From NCBI RefSeq assembly GCF_024436065.1, contig NZ_JANFNS010000008.1, positions 28,760 to 92,759 of the forward strand: a stretch of 64,000 nt of DNA, in the 5' to 3' direction. A program made the translations under genes and the position numbers. Source of the stretch: Saccharibacillus sp. JS10. GTDB lineage: Bacteria; Bacillota; Bacilli; Paenibacillales; Paenibacillaceae. Position 1 is the first letter of the stretch. Every line of letters begins with the position of its first letter. Shown in pieces: positions 27,625 through 37,681 of the stretch. Under the pieces are notes generated by a model. It did no database searches. It was not told the DNA's origin and saw only the letters and a list, made by a program, of their open reading frames with translations.

Positions 27625-28464
27625 TTATCGTCGAATGACCGTTCCGATCGATTCACCGGCTAACAAGCGTGGCAAGACTTTCGGTTCGCTGCCGTCTACG
27701 ATGACGACTTCTTGCACTTCTCCGTGTATACATTTCATCGCAGCGCGCACTTTGGGGATCATCCCCCCGTAGATTTCGCCGCTTGCGATCATTTCTTCAA
27801 TATCGGCAAAAGAAACCGAAGGTAACGCCGTTTTGACGCCATCGATACTTTTCAAAATCCCTGGAACGTCTGTCACGACAATCATACGCGAAGCGCCGAT
27901 GAATGAAGCGACGGCTCCTGCTGCGGTATCCGCGTTGATATTGTAACGTTGCCCACCTTCATCCACGCCAAGCGGCGCGATAATCGGTATATAACCCAGA
28001 TCCAGCACGCCGTTAATCAGGCTGGCTTTGACATGCGTTACGTCACCGACCAGACCCACTTCGTTGGCATTGGGAACAGGCTGCGCAATAATCAGCGAAC
28101 CGTCGGAACCCGATAAACCGAGTGCTTGCCCGCCTGCGGACTCAATGCGGCGTACAATCAATTTGTTGATCGTGCCTGCCAACACCATTTCTACGACGTC
28201 CAGCACTTCTTCGGTCGTGCGACGCAATCCGTTGACGAACTCTGTCGGAATCCCGAGCTTCTCCAAGTTTTCCGAGATCGCCGGGCCTCCGCCGTGTACG
28301 ATGACCGGTTTAATGCCGCTTTGCTGTAGCTGCACTAGATCTTTGAAAAAAGCTTCGGGTAACGCCGCGAGCGTGCTACCTCCGCATTTCATCACGAATG
28401 AAGCTTTTACCGCTCCCTCTGCCGAAGCGGAAGATCCGCTGACTTCATGAATGTATTCCGTCAC
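27625..28464 (-). CDS. argB: Acetylglutamate kinase
   Basis: 279 residues from a GTG at 28464 with GGAGGAG six bases upstream. Amino-acid-kinase fold: MKCGGSTL phosphate loop, VHGGGPAISE, FVNGLRRTTEEVLDVVEMVLAG substrate segment and YNINADTAAG nucleotide site. Phosphorylates N-acetylglutamate. The roughly 24-residue low-complexity N-terminal extension before MKCGG is longer than in minimal ArgB. Twenty nucleotides after argJ. Confidence 0.95.
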   Translation of the reverse strand: MTEYIHEVSGSSASAEGAVKASFVMKCGGSTLAALPEAFFKDLVQLQQSGIKPVIVHGGGPAISENLEKLGIPTEFVNGLRRTTEEVLDVVEMVLAGTINKLIVRRIESAGGQALGLSGSDGSLIIAQPVPNANEVGLVGDVTHVKASLINGVLDLGYIPIIAPLGVDEGGQRYNINADTAAGAVASFIGASRMIVVTDVPGILKSIDGVKTALPSVSFADIEEMIASGEIYGGMIPKVRAAMKCIHGEVQEVVIVDGSEPKVLPRLLAGESIGTVIRR

Positions 28465-28484
28465 CTTCGTCTCCTCCTTCTCCG

Positions 28485-29714
28485 TTACGTCCGGTATGCC
28501 GCATTAATGCGCACATAATCGTAAGTCAGATCGCAGCCCCAAGCTGTCGCTTGCTCCGCACCCATATTCAGCTCCACCGTAATCAATACGTCGTCGCCTT
28601 TTAAATACTCCAAAGCTTGGTCTTCATCGAAAGGAATCGGCTGAGAAGCCGCCAATACCGGAATGTTTCCAAGTTTGATATCTACCGTGTCTACATTGAC
28701 CGGAACGCCTGCACGGCCGACTGCCGCGATAATACGCCCCCAATTTGCATCGGCGCCGTACACGGCTGTTTTGACCAGACTTGAACCGATGACCGTCTTC
28801 GCGATCGCTCTTGCCGAATCGATATGCGCTGCACCTGTCACTTTGACTTCGACCAGCTTGGTTGCGCCTTCGCCGTCTCGCGAGATCGCTTTTGCCAAAT
28901 GTTCGCATACCGCAGCAAAACCTTCCGCGAAAGCTTGCCAATCCGGATGTTGTTCGTTCAATTCTTGGCTTTGCTCAGACAATCCACTCGCCATCGCAAC
29001 CAGCATATCGTTGGTGCTTGTATCTCCGTCCACGGTAATCATGTTAAACGTATCTTCGGTTGTCCGGCGCAGCAACGTATGTAACGCTTCGCTACTGATC
29101 TTCGCATCTGTCGTGACAAAAGCCAGCATCGTCGCCATATTCGGATGAATCATACCCGAACCTTTTGCCGCTCCCGCGATCGTGACTGGTTTTCCATCGA
29201 TTTGTACGCTTACGCACAGTTCCTTTTTGATAAGATCGGTCGTCAAAATCGCTTGGCTGAACTGTTCGCCGCCATCCGCTTCGGTCGTCAGCGCTCCCGA
29301 TAATCTAGCTATTCCGTCGCGTACGCAGTCCATTTTCAAATTTTCGCCAATGACGCCAGTCGAAGCCACGGCTACATCATTCACATCCACGCCAAAACTA
29401 CTCGCGGCAAGGGATCGCATTTCGTAAGCGTCTGCGTCGCCTTGCTTACCTGTACAGGCGTTGGCATTACCGCTGTTGACCACAACCGCGCGCAATATAC
29501 CATTTGCCAGACTTTCGCGTGTCGTTTGCAGCGGGGCTGCTTGAAAAAGATTTGTGGTATACACAGCCGCCGCTGCTGCGGGAACTTCACATACAATCGC
29601 TCCAATATCGTTACGCTCTGTTTTTTTCAGTCCGCAATGCAGACCTGCCGCTTGAAATCCGCGCGGGGTAATAATCGAGCCGCCTTCGACGACCGTATAA
29701 GAAGGAACTGCCAT
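28485..29714 (-). CDS. argJ: Bifunctional ornithine acetyltransferase/N-acetylglutamate synthase
   Basis: 409 residues. The self-cleavage site lies in HPNMATMLAF, where the Thr becomes the N-terminal nucleophile of the beta subunit, preceded by GAAKGSGMI. TVDGDTSTNDM is also conserved. ArgJ recycles the acetyl group from acetylornithine to glutamate and can also use acetyl-CoA. Its presence explains the absence of argA and argE here. Follows argC by about 66 nt. Confidence 0.96.
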   Translation of the reverse strand: MAVPSYTVVEGGSIITPRGFQAAGLHCGLKKTERNDIGAIVCEVPAAAAAVYTTNLFQAAPLQTTRESLANGILRAVVVNSGNANACTGKQGDADAYEMRSLAASSFGVDVNDVAVASTGVIGENLKMDCVRDGIARLSGALTTEADGGEQFSQAILTTDLIKKELCVSVQIDGKPVTIAGAAKGSGMIHPNMATMLAFVTTDAKISSEALHTLLRRTTEDTFNMITVDGDTSTNDMLVAMASGLSEQSQELNEQHPDWQAFAEGFAAVCEHLAKAISRDGEGATKLVEVKVTGAAHIDSARAIAKTVIGSSLVKTAVYGADANWGRIIAAVGRAGVPVNVDTVDIKLGNIPVLAASQPIPFDEDQALEYLKGDDVLITVELNMGAEQATAWGCDLTYDYVRINAAYRT

Positions 29715-29780
29715 GAGACGCTTCCGCCTTTCGCTTATATAATCATGGATACATTGTTGAGCTGCTGAATAAAGCTAAGC

Positions 29781-30833
29781 TTAAGGATACATGGGGATAA
29801 ACTGAAGCCCTGTCGTTTCTTCCCAGCCCATCGCCAAGTTGAGATTTTGAATCGCTTGCCCTGCTGCGCCTTTGACCATATTATCGATCGCCGAGACGAT
29901 CGTCACGCGCCCCGTACGTTCATCTACCGCAAAGCCAAGATCGCAGTAATTCGAACCTGAGACTTCTTTGGTCGCCGGCAAAATGCCTTCGTCGCGAACA
30001 CGGACAAACGATCTTCCTTTATAAAAGTTTCGATACAAATCAATAAAGTCCTGCGTGCTTTTCGATCCGTTTACCGAAGCATACATCGTACTTAAAATCC
30101 CGCGAGTCATCGGAATGAGGTGCGTCGTGAACGTGACAACGACTTCTTGCCCTGCAATATCGCTTAGCGTTTGCTCGATCTCTGGGATATGCTGATGAGC
30201 ATTCACTTTGTATGCTTTAACACTTTCGTTGATTTCACTATAATGCGTGCCGAGCCCTGTTCCGCGACCCGCTCCAGACACGCCTGTTTTGGCATCAATA
30301 ATAAGCGTTGACGGATCGATCCAACCTTCTTTGATCGCTGGGATCAGACCTAACAGCGTCGCGGTTGGGAAACATCCGGGATTGGAGATAACGGTCTGCT
30401 TGGCTACCGCTTCTCCGTATATTTCGCTAAGCCCGTACACGGCTTTCTCCAATATGTCGTTGGACGCCGCAGCACGTTTATACCATTGTTCGTAGACGGC
30501 TCCGTTTTTCAAACGCAGATCGCCTGACAAGTCAATGACGGTTAGCCCTTGCTCCACAAGCTTAGGCGTCAATTCGGAACTTACACCGGCTGGCGTAGCT
30601 AGGAAGACGACATCCGCTTTTTCTTTGATCGCAGCCGGTTCAATCGCTGACAGCTCTAACTCAATAATATTCGTCAGATGCGGAAAGCTCGCACTGAGCG
30701 GGGTTCCGCTATTTGATGACGATAATACACAAGTAACCTCTACATAAGGATGATGATGCAGCAAACGCAGCAGTTCTGCACCTCCATAGCCGGTCGCTCC
30801 GACAATTGCCGCTTTGATTGTCACGTTGTCCAT
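29781..30833 (-). CDS. argC: N-acetyl-gamma-glutamyl-phosphate reductase
   Basis: 350 residues from the ATG at 30833 (MDNVTIKAAIVGATGYGG), preceded by GGAGG; the upstream in-frame ATG at 30878 lies within the leader. NADP-binding GATGYGGAEL at the N-terminus and the active-site Cys in SNPGCFPTATLL. Reduces acetylglutamyl phosphate to the semialdehyde. First gene of argCJBDFGH. Confidence 0.95.
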   Translation of the reverse strand: MDNVTIKAAIVGATGYGGAELLRLLHHHPYVEVTCVLSSSNSGTPLSASFPHLTNIIELELSAIEPAAIKEKADVVFLATPAGVSSELTPKLVEQGLTVIDLSGDLRLKNGAVYEQWYKRAAASNDILEKAVYGLSEIYGEAVAKQTVISNPGCFPTATLLGLIPAIKEGWIDPSTLIIDAKTGVSGAGRGTGLGTHYSEINESVKAYKVNAHQHIPEIEQTLSDIAGQEVVVTFTTHLIPMTRGILSTMYASVNGSKSTQDFIDLYRNFYKGRSFVRVRDEGILPATKEVSGSNYCDLGFAVDERTGRVTIVSAIDNMVKGAAGQAIQNLNLAMGWEETTGLQFIPMYP

Positions 30834-30862
30834 ACTCCCTAACCTCCGTTCATACCGTTTTC

Positions 30863-30879
30863 CGAATTTTTTATGCATC
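30863..30879 (-). promoter_or_regulatory. Candidate degenerate ARG box in the argC leader
   Basis: On the minus strand GATGCATAAAAAATTCG resembles the ArgR/AhrC operator pattern TGAAT-WWWW-ATTCA but has a five-base centre and one mismatch in each half. It sits between the promoter and the argC start, a plausible repressor position. Weak by sequence alone. Confidence 0.3.
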
Positions 30880-30901
30880 TTTTTTCGAAATAATATGTAT
30901 T

Positions 30902-30930
30902 ATTATACGTTCCGAGTCATATAAATACAA
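30902..30930 (-). promoter_or_regulatory. Promoter of the arginine operon
   Basis: On the minus strand TTGTAT (30930-30925), a 17-nt spacer and a perfect TATAAT (30907-30902). An ATAAT-acat-ATTAT dyad starts within the -10 and covers the expected start site, so it may hold an operator. Confidence 0.7.
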
Positions 30931-31110
30931 CCTTTCACTCAAAAGTTTACATTCGGTGGGAGAGAAAGATTTATATTGTTATAAAAGGAACATATGTTTG
31001 CGTTTTCAGCGTCTAATCAGTTAGTATAGTTTCATCCAAGATCCTTCGCACATTCGAACTAGGCGCGATCTTCTATCACTTTTATATTCGGCTAAAGGAG
31101 AAGATTACGT

Positions 31111-32067
31111 ATGCCGCCTAATTTGCAAAAACCGTTACACCATCCTCATGACAAAGCCTATAAAGTGTTATTGTCCAACCGTCCTTTATTCGCTGAGTTA
31201 CTGCATCATTTTGTCCCTGGGGACTGGGTAAACCAGCTATCTGCCGAAAACTTGATTAGGGTCGACAAGTCTTACATTTTGAGCGATTATAAAGAAAAAG
31301 AAGCCGACCTTGTTTACCGGGCAAAGCTGCATGGACAAGAATTTTATTTTTATATGGTGTTAGAATTTCAATCGAGAGTTGACTTTCAAATGCCGCATCG
31401 TTTATTGACGTATATGACCGAGATTTGGCGAGATATTCAGCATCATACGCCAGCTTCGGAAAAACGTCGCAAAAGTTACCGCCTGCCTGCGATCATTCCG
31501 ATCGTTTTATACAATGGAACTGCATCGTGGACAACTGTCTCTTCCTTTCGTGAGATGCTGCAAGGTCAGCAATACTTTGGCGAAGAATTGCTTAACTTCC
31601 GTTATATTCTGATTGATGTCAAAAGACTGGATGCCAAGCATTTGGAAGATATGCAGAGTTTACTTGGGCTTATCTTTCTTGTAGAACAAAACCCGGGAGC
31701 TGTGCCTTTTACAAATCAATTGAGGAAATCAAGTCAGATGCTCAAAAATCTAAACCCCGAACTTTTTCAATTATTTAAATCTTGGTTTAAAATGATGAAT
31801 CCCAAAGAAACTCAGCAGATTGGTCATATTCTCGATGAATATCAAGATCCGAAAGGAGCAGATCAAATGATTTCGAATTTAACCAAAGCTTTGCGTGATG
31901 AATATTATGAAATGCGGCGCCAAGGACGTACAGAAGGTGAAACAGAGGCACGATTAGATATTGCACGTAACCTATTACAAGAAGGGATGAGTGTAGAACA
32001 AACCGCTCGTTTAGCAGGTCTTGATATCACCGAAGTACAACGTTTGGAGAACAACTTAAATTCTTAA
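31111..32067 (+). CDS. Rpn-family PD-(D/E)XK nuclease/transposase-like protein
   Basis: 318 residues with AAGGAGA upstream. The opening HPHDKAYKVLLSNRPLFAELLHHF and the core KEADLVYR ... FYFYMVLEFQS are the Rpn (YhgA-like, PDDEXK_2) pattern. The Asp of EADLVY and the Glu of LEFQS occupy the catalytic positions, with Gln where Lys is often found. The C-terminus has the RxDIARNLLQEGMSVEQTARLAGLDITEV-type helical segment seen in these proteins. Family members promote RecA-independent recombination and some act in phage defence. It stands alone, divergent from argC, with its own terminator; no inverted repeats mark an insertion sequence. Confidence 0.85.
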   Translation: MPPNLQKPLHHPHDKAYKVLLSNRPLFAELLHHFVPGDWVNQLSAENLIRVDKSYILSDYKEKEADLVYRAKLHGQEFYFYMVLEFQSRVDFQMPHRLLTYMTEIWRDIQHHTPASEKRRKSYRLPAIIPIVLYNGTASWTTVSSFREMLQGQQYFGEELLNFRYILIDVKRLDAKHLEDMQSLLGLIFLVEQNPGAVPFTNQLRKSSQMLKNLNPELFQLFKSWFKMMNPKETQQIGHILDEYQDPKGADQMISNLTKALRDEYYEMRRQGRTEGETEARLDIARNLLQEGMSVEQTARLAGLDITEVQRLENNLNS

Positions 32068-32092
32068 TCGACTTTTTAAATATATGAAAATA

Positions 32093-32136
32093 AAAAAGCT
32101 GCTCTCCAAGTTCCGATCTTGGATAAGCAGCTTTTT
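32093..32136. terminator. Bidirectional terminator between the Rpn and YitT genes
   Basis: AAAAAGCTGCT (32093-32103) pairs with AGCAGCTTTTT (32126-32136), with CCAAG/CTTGG extending the stem inside. T runs on both strands serve both convergent genes. Confidence 0.88.
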
Positions 32137-32147
32137 GGCTTGCACAA

Positions 32148-33029
32148 TTATAATTGAACTTTAAATCCTTTACCTAACACTTCTTGCGCGTTGCTAATCA
32201 CGACAAATGCTTCGGGATCGACTGAACGTACCAATGTTTTTAATCGACTGGTTTCGCTTTGACCGATTACGACCATAAGAACCGGACGCGATTCCCCCGT
32301 ATACCCGCCACGTCCTTCAAGTTCCGTCAGACCCCGATCCAAATCTTTGAGAATAACCTGAGTCAGTTCTTCACGTCGATCGGTAATGATGTATGCGACT
32401 TTGGTATACCCAAGTCCCATCTCAACAGCATCGATTACTTTACCCGTAACATACAGGCCGATCAGAGCATATAACGCATTTTCCAGCGACAATGTGAATC
32501 CAGCGAGTAAAATGACGGAGCCATCGACCAACATCACACAAAGCGATAAACTAAGCCCGCTGAACTTTTGTACCAGATGCGCCACGATAGATAATCCGCC
32601 GGTCGACCCGCGCCCGCGAAAGACTAGCCCAAGCCCCAACCCTACGCCGATACCGCCATATAGCGAACCGAGTAACGGATTCGTTGTCGAGACTGGCCAA
32701 TCGCGTGTGATGTAAATGAATAGCGGCAAACAGATCGTTCCGATCAGCGTACGTGCGCCGTATTGTCTGCCTAAAAAAATAACACCTGCGATAAAGAGCG
32801 GGATATTGAATATCCACTGCGTAAACGCGGGTTCGAATCCGAACCAAGCTTTGATAATGATCGATAATCCCGATACACCGCCGGATGCAATCTGATTGGG
32901 AAGTAAAAACAGATTGAACGCGAGCGCGGTAATAAAAGCCCCGACCACAATTAAAAGGGTATCGAGAATATTACGCTGAACACCGTGAATCGGGATTAAC
33001 GGCTTTCTGCCGCTTTTGCTTGTTTTCAT
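32148..33029 (-). CDS. yvjA: YitT-family membrane protein (DUF161/DUF2179)
   Basis: 293 residues. Five or six transmembrane helices fill the first 200 (the helix-loop NQIASGGVSGLSIIIK and GRGSTGGLSIVAHLVQK are family hallmarks), then a cytoplasmic DUF2179 domain containing ITDRREELTQVIL. Function in this family is unsettled. Eight nucleotides after prfB, so co-transcribed. Bacillus subtilis has a member of this family (YvjA) between prfB and ftsE, which is why the symbol is offered; paralogs exist, so orthology is inferred from position. Confidence 0.85.
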   Translation of the reverse strand: MKTSKSGRKPLIPIHGVQRNILDTLLIVVGAFITALAFNLFLLPNQIASGGVSGLSIIIKAWFGFEPAFTQWIFNIPLFIAGVIFLGRQYGARTLIGTICLPLFIYITRDWPVSTTNPLLGSLYGGIGVGLGLGLVFRGRGSTGGLSIVAHLVQKFSGLSLSLCVMLVDGSVILLAGFTLSLENALYALIGLYVTGKVIDAVEMGLGYTKVAYIITDRREELTQVILKDLDRGLTELEGRGGYTGESRPVLMVVIGQSETSRLKTLVRSVDPEAFVVISNAQEVLGKGFKVQL

Positions 33030-33037
33030 CGCGGTGC

Positions 33038-34151
33038 TTACTCCGTTTCGATCTTCAATTGGCTACGCAGATAAGCATCGACAAATCCGTCTAAATCGCC
33101 GTCCATCACTGCTCCGATATTACCCGTTTCGTGCGTTGTACGATGGTCTTTAACCATGCTGTATGGATGGAAGACATAAGAACGGATTTGGCTGCCCCAA
33201 CCGATCTCCGATTGTTCCCCGCGAATTTCCGCTAATTCTTGCTTTTGCTCTTCAATCCTACGCTCATACAGTTTCGAACGAAGCATGGTCATCGCACGCT
33301 CACGGTTTTTGATCTGCGAGCGTTCATTTTGACACGTTACGACAACACCGGTTGGAAGGTGAGTAATCCGTACTGCCGAGTCGGTCGTATTGATGTGCTG
33401 ACCGCCGGCGCCGCTTGCACGGTACGTATCGATTTTCAAATCTTCCGTACGGATTTCGATATCGATCGTATCATCGATTTCGGGTACGACGTCGCACGAT
33501 ACGAACGACGTATGGCGTCTGCCTGACGAGTCAAACGGCGAAATACGCACCAAACGATGTACGCCTTTTTCTGCTTTTAGATAGCCGTAAGCATTATAGC
33601 CTTTGATTAGCAGCGTTACACTTTTGATCCCGGCTTCGTCGCCTGGCAGATAATCCAGCGTTTCGACTTTGAAGCCGCGCTTTTCTGCCCAGCGCGTATA
33701 CATCCGAAGCAGCATTTGTCCCCAGTCTTGTGACTCGGTGCCGCCTGCACCTGGATGAAGCTCCAAAATAGCGTTCAATTTATCGTAAGGCTCATTAAGA
33801 AGCAGTTGAAGCTCGAACTCGTTGATCCGATTTACAAGGTCTTGAATATTCCCGGCTACTTCCGCCGCCATTTCTTCATCGCCTTCTTCATCGGCAAGTT
33901 CAATCATGAGCGAAGAATCGTCGTAATCTTGCTGAAGCTTGCTATATTGATCGACAGAACCTTTAACCGCGTTCATCTCTGCGATTAATGCTTGTGCTTT
34001 ATCGTTATCGTCCCAAAAATCAGGAGCCGACATTTTCTCTTCGAAGTTAGAAATCATTTCTTGCTTGAGATCTAAGTCAAAGAGACCCCCTAAGGTTGGT
34101 TAATTTCTGCGCCATTTCGCGCAGATCTTGCTTGACTGATGGATCGATCAT
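33038..34151 (-). CDS. prfB: Peptide chain release factor 2 with programmed +1 frameshift
   Basis: Two frames make one protein of 370 residues. Twenty-four codons from the ATG at 34151 ([10 protein letters not shown]...) end at an in-frame TGA (34079-34077). Skipping the T at 34079 after the CTT codon gives GAC and 346 more codons to 33038. The slip site is AGGGGGTCTCTTTGAC: an internal Shine-Dalgarno, the CTT slippery codon and TGA followed by C, the classical autoregulatory RF2 site. The SPF tripeptide ([10 protein letters not shown]) that reads UGA and UAA and the GGQ motif ([12 protein letters not shown]) that triggers hydrolysis are intact. Between secA and the YitT gene, as in Bacillus. 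Confidence 0.97.
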
Positions 34152-34221
34152 ATCTGTTCACCTCTTCTATAATCTTAAAACCTGATCTCGCCTTACATTA
34201 GAGTCCCTATAAACAGCCCTT

Positions 34222-34249
34222 CGGCTCGATCCCAGAAGGAATCGAGCCG
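34222..34249. terminator. Hairpin between secA and prfB
   Basis: CGGCTCGAT (34222-34230) pairs with ATCGAGCCG (34241-34249). On the minus strand it is followed by AAGGGCTGTTTATA, a poor T tract, so it is more likely an mRNA processing or partial-termination structure between secA and prfB than a full terminator. Confidence 0.5.
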
Positions 34250-34285
34250 TTGTTATACCTTTTTTGAAAACACAGCCGCTATGAA

Positions 34286-36733
34286 TTAACGCTGAGCGCG
34301 GCGTTCTTTGCGGGAAGCCTTTTTGTCTGGCGTTGGGCTATTGGTGCTGATTTTATTTTCATCGATAACCGCTTCACGCTGCTGATTTGATTCGACGCGA
34401 GCTTTCATAATATACGTCGCAACCTCTTCTTGGATGCTCGCGATCATCTGATTGAACATTTCGTAACCTTCGAATTGGTACTCGCGAAGCGGATCTGTAC
34501 CGCCGTAAGCACGCAAGTGGATACCTTGACGAAGTTGATCCATCGCATCGATATGATCCATCCATTTGCGATCGACCGCACGAAGCGCGATAACTTTCTC
34601 GAATTCACGAACCATTTCTTCGCCAAGCGAAGCTTCACGCTCGTCATAACGCTGTTGAACTTTGTTGTACAGATATTCCGTAATTTCTTCGGCTTCTTTT
34701 CCCCATAGTTCATCGCGAGTGATTTCGCCTTCTTCAAGCAGTTTGGCATTGATATAATCGGCAACTTCTTGCAGTTCCCAGTTTTCCGGAATATCGTCGC
34801 CTGTATGAGCTTCGACGATCCGTTCTACTGTAGAGCGAATCATATCCAGTACGATTTGCTTAACGTTTTCCGATTCCAACAATTCCTGACGCTGCTTGTA
34901 GATGACTCCGCGCTGTTGGTTCATCACGTCATCATATTGAAGAACGATTTTACGTGTATCGAAGTTGTTGCCTTCTACACGTTTTTGCGCCGATTCTACC
35001 GCACGTGAAATCATACGGCTTTCGATCGGTTGATCCTCTTCAAAACCAAGACGCTCCATCATGTTCAGTACGTTGTCCGCACCGAAACGCTTCATCAATT
35101 CATCGCCAAGCGACAAGTAGAATTGCGTCGAACCCGGATCGCCTTGACGACCTGCACGACCACGAAGCTGATTATCGATACGACGCGATTCGTGACGCTC
35201 TGTACCGATGATATGCAGCCCGCCTACTTCATGCACGCCTTCGCCAAGCTTGATGTCTGTACCACGGCCCGCCATATTCGTTGCGATCGTAACCGAACCC
35301 GCTTGACCGGCACTCGAAATGATCTCTGCTTCTTCAGCATGATATTTCGCGTTCAAGACTTGGTGACGAATGCCTTTTTTCTTCAGCATTTCCGACAATA
35401 CTTCCGAGTTTTCGATCGATACGGTACCCACCAGGATTGGCTGGTTTTTAGCATGACGCTCTTCGATCTCGGCAACTACGGCGCGGAATTTGCTTGCTAC
35501 GCTTTTGTATACGACATCGGGAGAATCGGTACGTTGGTTCGGACGGTTGGTTGGAACTTGAAGAACTTCAAGACCATAGATCTTTTTGAATTCTTCTTCT
35601 TCCGTTTTCGCTGTACCCGTCATACCCGCAAGTTTGCGATACATCCGGAAATAGTTTTGGAACGTAATCGTTGCAAGCGTCATGCTCTCGTTTTGTACGG
35701 TAATCGCTTCTTTAGCTTCAATCGCTTGGTGCAGACCGTCGCTGTAACGACGTCCTGCCATCAGACGACCTGTAAATTCGTCGACAATCACTACTTCGTC
35801 TTCAACGACAACATAATCGACGTCGCGGCGCATAATCACATTCGCTTTAAGCGCTTGAACGATATGGTGGTTGAGCGTGACATGGCTTTGGTCGTACAAG
35901 TTATCGATACCGAAGTCGCGTTCTGCTTTTGCCGCACCTTTGTCAGACAGCGCTACGGATTTAATTTTAATATCAACGGTGTAATCTTCTTCGGCTTGCA
36001 GACGTTTTACGAAACGGTCTGCTAGGAAGTAGAGTTCTGTCGATTTTTGCGCTTGACCCGAAATGATCAGCGGCGTACGAGCTTCATCGACCAAGATAGA
36101 GTCTACTTCGTCGATGATACAGAAGTACAGCGGACGCTGAACCATTTGTTCTTTGTACAGCACCATGTTGTCACGCAGATAGTCGAAGCCATACTCGTTA
36201 TTCGTACCGTACGTGATATCGCAGTTGTAGGCTTCTTGCTTTTGCGCGTGCTCCATACCACTGAGGTTGACACCTACAGTCATACCGAGGAAATTGTACA
36301 CTTGTGCCATTTCCTCGCTGTCACGTTGTGCCAAATAATCGTTGACGGTAACGACGTGCGCGCCTTGTCCTGCCAAAGCGTTGAGATAAACGGGAAGTGT
36401 ACCTACAAGCGTTTTACCTTCGCCGGTTCTCATTTCCGCGATTCGACCGTTATGCAGGGCCATGCCTCCGACTAATTGTACATCGTAATGACGCATGCCG
36501 AGTGTGCGCTTAGCGGCTTCGCGCGTTGTCGCGAAAGCTTCCGGAAGAAGATCGTCCAGCGTTTCGCCTTTGCTCAAACGCTCACGGAATTCAACCGTCT
36601 TATTTTTAAGCTGCTCGTCTGTGAGTTTTTCAAAATCAGGTTCCATTTTATTGATGACTTCAACGGTACGCATGAACTTTTTGACGTCACGTTCGTTCAT
36701 ATCCCCGAAGATTTTTTTAACTAGTCCTAACAT
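34286..36733 (-). CDS. secA: Protein translocase ATPase SecA, lacking C-terminal zinc tail
   Basis: 815 residues from the ATG at 36733 ([11 protein letters not shown]), preceded by AAAGGGGC; an open stretch further upstream is not conserved. Walker [42 protein letters not shown] and the helical scaffold/wing are all present. It drives preproteins, such as the hydrolase and secreted proteins of this window, through SecYEG. The usual C-terminal CxCGSG..KKYKxCHG zinc motif is absent: the chain ends in a basic KERRAQR tail. Same order as Bacillus (hpf-secA-prfB). Confidence 0.96.
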   Translation of the reverse strand: MLGLVKKIFGDMNERDVKKFMRTVEVINKMEPDFEKLTDEQLKNKTVEFRERLSKGETLDDLLPEAFATTREAAKRTLGMRHYDVQLVGGMALHNGRIAEMRTGEGKTLVGTLPVYLNALAGQGAHVVTVNDYLAQRDSEEMAQVYNFLGMTVGVNLSGMEHAQKQEAYNCDITYGTNNEYGFDYLRDNMVLYKEQMVQRPLYFCIIDEVDSILVDEARTPLIISGQAQKSTELYFLADRFVKRLQAEEDYTVDIKIKSVALSDKGAAKAERDFGIDNLYDQSHVTLNHHIVQALKANVIMRRDVDYVVVEDEVVIVDEFTGRLMAGRRYSDGLHQAIEAKEAITVQNESMTLATITFQNYFRMYRKLAGMTGTAKTEEEEFKKIYGLEVLQVPTNRPNQRTDSPDVVYKSVASKFRAVVAEIEERHAKNQPILVGTVSIENSEVLSEMLKKKGIRHQVLNAKYHAEEAEIISSAGQAGSVTIATNMAGRGTDIKLGEGVHEVGGLHIIGTERHESRRIDNQLRGRAGRQGDPGSTQFYLSLGDELMKRFGADNVLNMMERLGFEEDQPIESRMISRAVESAQKRVEGNNFDTRKIVLQYDDVMNQQRGVIYKQRQELLESENVKQIVLDMIRSTVERIVEAHTGDDIPENWELQEVADYINAKLLEEGEITRDELWGKEAEEITEYLYNKVQQRYDEREASLGEEMVREFEKVIALRAVDRKWMDHIDAMDQLRQGIHLRAYGGTDPLREYQFEGYEMFNQMIASIQEEVATYIMKARVESNQQREAVIDENKISTNSPTPDKKASRKERRAQR

Positions 36734-36859
36734 GTTGTGCCCCTTTCGTGCAAAACGGATGGTTTGCCTAAATTGTACCAGCTTGAGCGAACACGGGCAA
36801 CCGCGCAAAAGCCCGCCCAGCTTGGAACCGTAAAAGTTCTTCCTTTATTATATACGCAG

Positions 36860-36895
36860 AAAGAGCCTTATCCGATGCGGATAAGACTCTTTTTT
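36860..36895. terminator. Terminator downstream of hpf
   Basis: AAAGAG..TTATCCG (from 36860) pairs with CGGATAA..CTCTTT (to 36893) around ATG. The T run is better on the plus strand; on the minus strand the tail is TTTCTGCG, so some read-through from hpf to secA is possible. Confidence 0.65.
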
Positions 36896-36930
36896 CTTCA
36901 AAATTCATGATTTTTTTGTGAAATGAGCCG

Positions 36931-37491
36931 TTATTCCTGTTCGATTAGGCCATATTTGCCGTCGTTACGACGATATACGACGTTAACCGTCTCGGACTCA
37001 ATGTTGGAGAATACGAAGAAGTTGTGTCCAATCATGTTCATTTGCAAGATTGCTTCTTCCACATCCATCGGTTTGAGCAGGAATCGTTTGTTCCGCACGA
37101 CTTGGAGTTCGTCTTCTTCTTCATCCGTAGATGGAGAAACCGAAGCGTTCACACCTTCGTCTACGAAAAGACCTTTGAGGCTTTCGTCTTGACGGAATCT
37201 GCGGTTCATTTTAGTTTTGTGTTTACGAATCTGACGTTCCAGTTTCGAGAGTACGGAATCGATCGACGTGTACATATCGTCGCTCCGGTCTTCCGCACGA
37301 AGGAATACGCCACCTGGAAGAGGGATTGTTACCTCCACCTTGTGAATACCTCGAGTTACGCTGAGTGTAACTGCCCCTTCTGTAGCCGGGGGAATATCGA
37401 AGTACTTCTCAAGTCGGCTGAGTCTCTTATCGATGTAATCTTTCAGAGCGTCAGTTACTTCAATGTGTTGTCCTCGAATCGCAAAATCCAT
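36931..37491 (-). CDS. hpf: Long-form ribosome hibernation promoting factor
   Basis: 186 residues. The N-terminal HPF/RaiA domain (FAIRGQHIEVTDALKDYIDKR, DMYTSIDSVLSKLERQIRKHK) and the separate C-terminal dimerisation domain (FLLKPMDVEEAILQMNMIGHNFFVF) are both present, so this is the long form that pairs 70S ribosomes into 100S dimers in stationary phase. AAGGAGGAG precedes the ATG. Upstream of secA, as B. subtilis yvyD. Confidence 0.96.
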   Translation of the reverse strand: MDFAIRGQHIEVTDALKDYIDKRLSRLEKYFDIPPATEGAVTLSVTRGIHKVEVTIPLPGGVFLRAEDRSDDMYTSIDSVLSKLERQIRKHKTKMNRRFRQDESLKGLFVDEGVNASVSPSTDEEEDELQVVRNKRFLLKPMDVEEAILQMNMIGHNFFVFSNIESETVNVVYRRNDGKYGLIEQE

Positions 37492-37514
37492 AGGGCACTC
37501 CTCCTTATATCGCC

Positions 37515-37543
37515 ATTATAGCACAGTGTTAACGCCGAGTAAA
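37515..37543 (-). promoter_or_regulatory. Promoter of hpf with repeated TGTTAACGC
   Basis: On the minus strand TTTACT (37543-37538), a 17-nt spacer and a perfect TATAAT (37520-37515). In plus-strand reading TGTTAACGC occurs twice (about 37527-37535 and 37549-37557), once inside the spacer and once upstream, a possible regulator site. No sigma-B-type GTTT/GGGTAT pair was seen. Confidence 0.55.
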
Positions 37544-37681
37544 AACGATGTTAACGCTTCATAAGCAATTTAGTCTGCAAGTCTCAGATCGAGATTATAG
37601 ACTACTCGCTATTTCTTTATTTTAACCGAAAACTGGAAGAAGAAAACGGTTGATTTTCGATGATGTTATGTAGGTCAAACA

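Noticed and set aside
31111..32067. Insertion sequence around the Rpn gene
   Set aside because: No terminal inverted repeats or target-site duplication could be found on either side.
32148..33029. Transporter function for the YitT-family protein
   Set aside because: Membrane topology alone does not show transport and the family role is unsettled, so no function was assigned.
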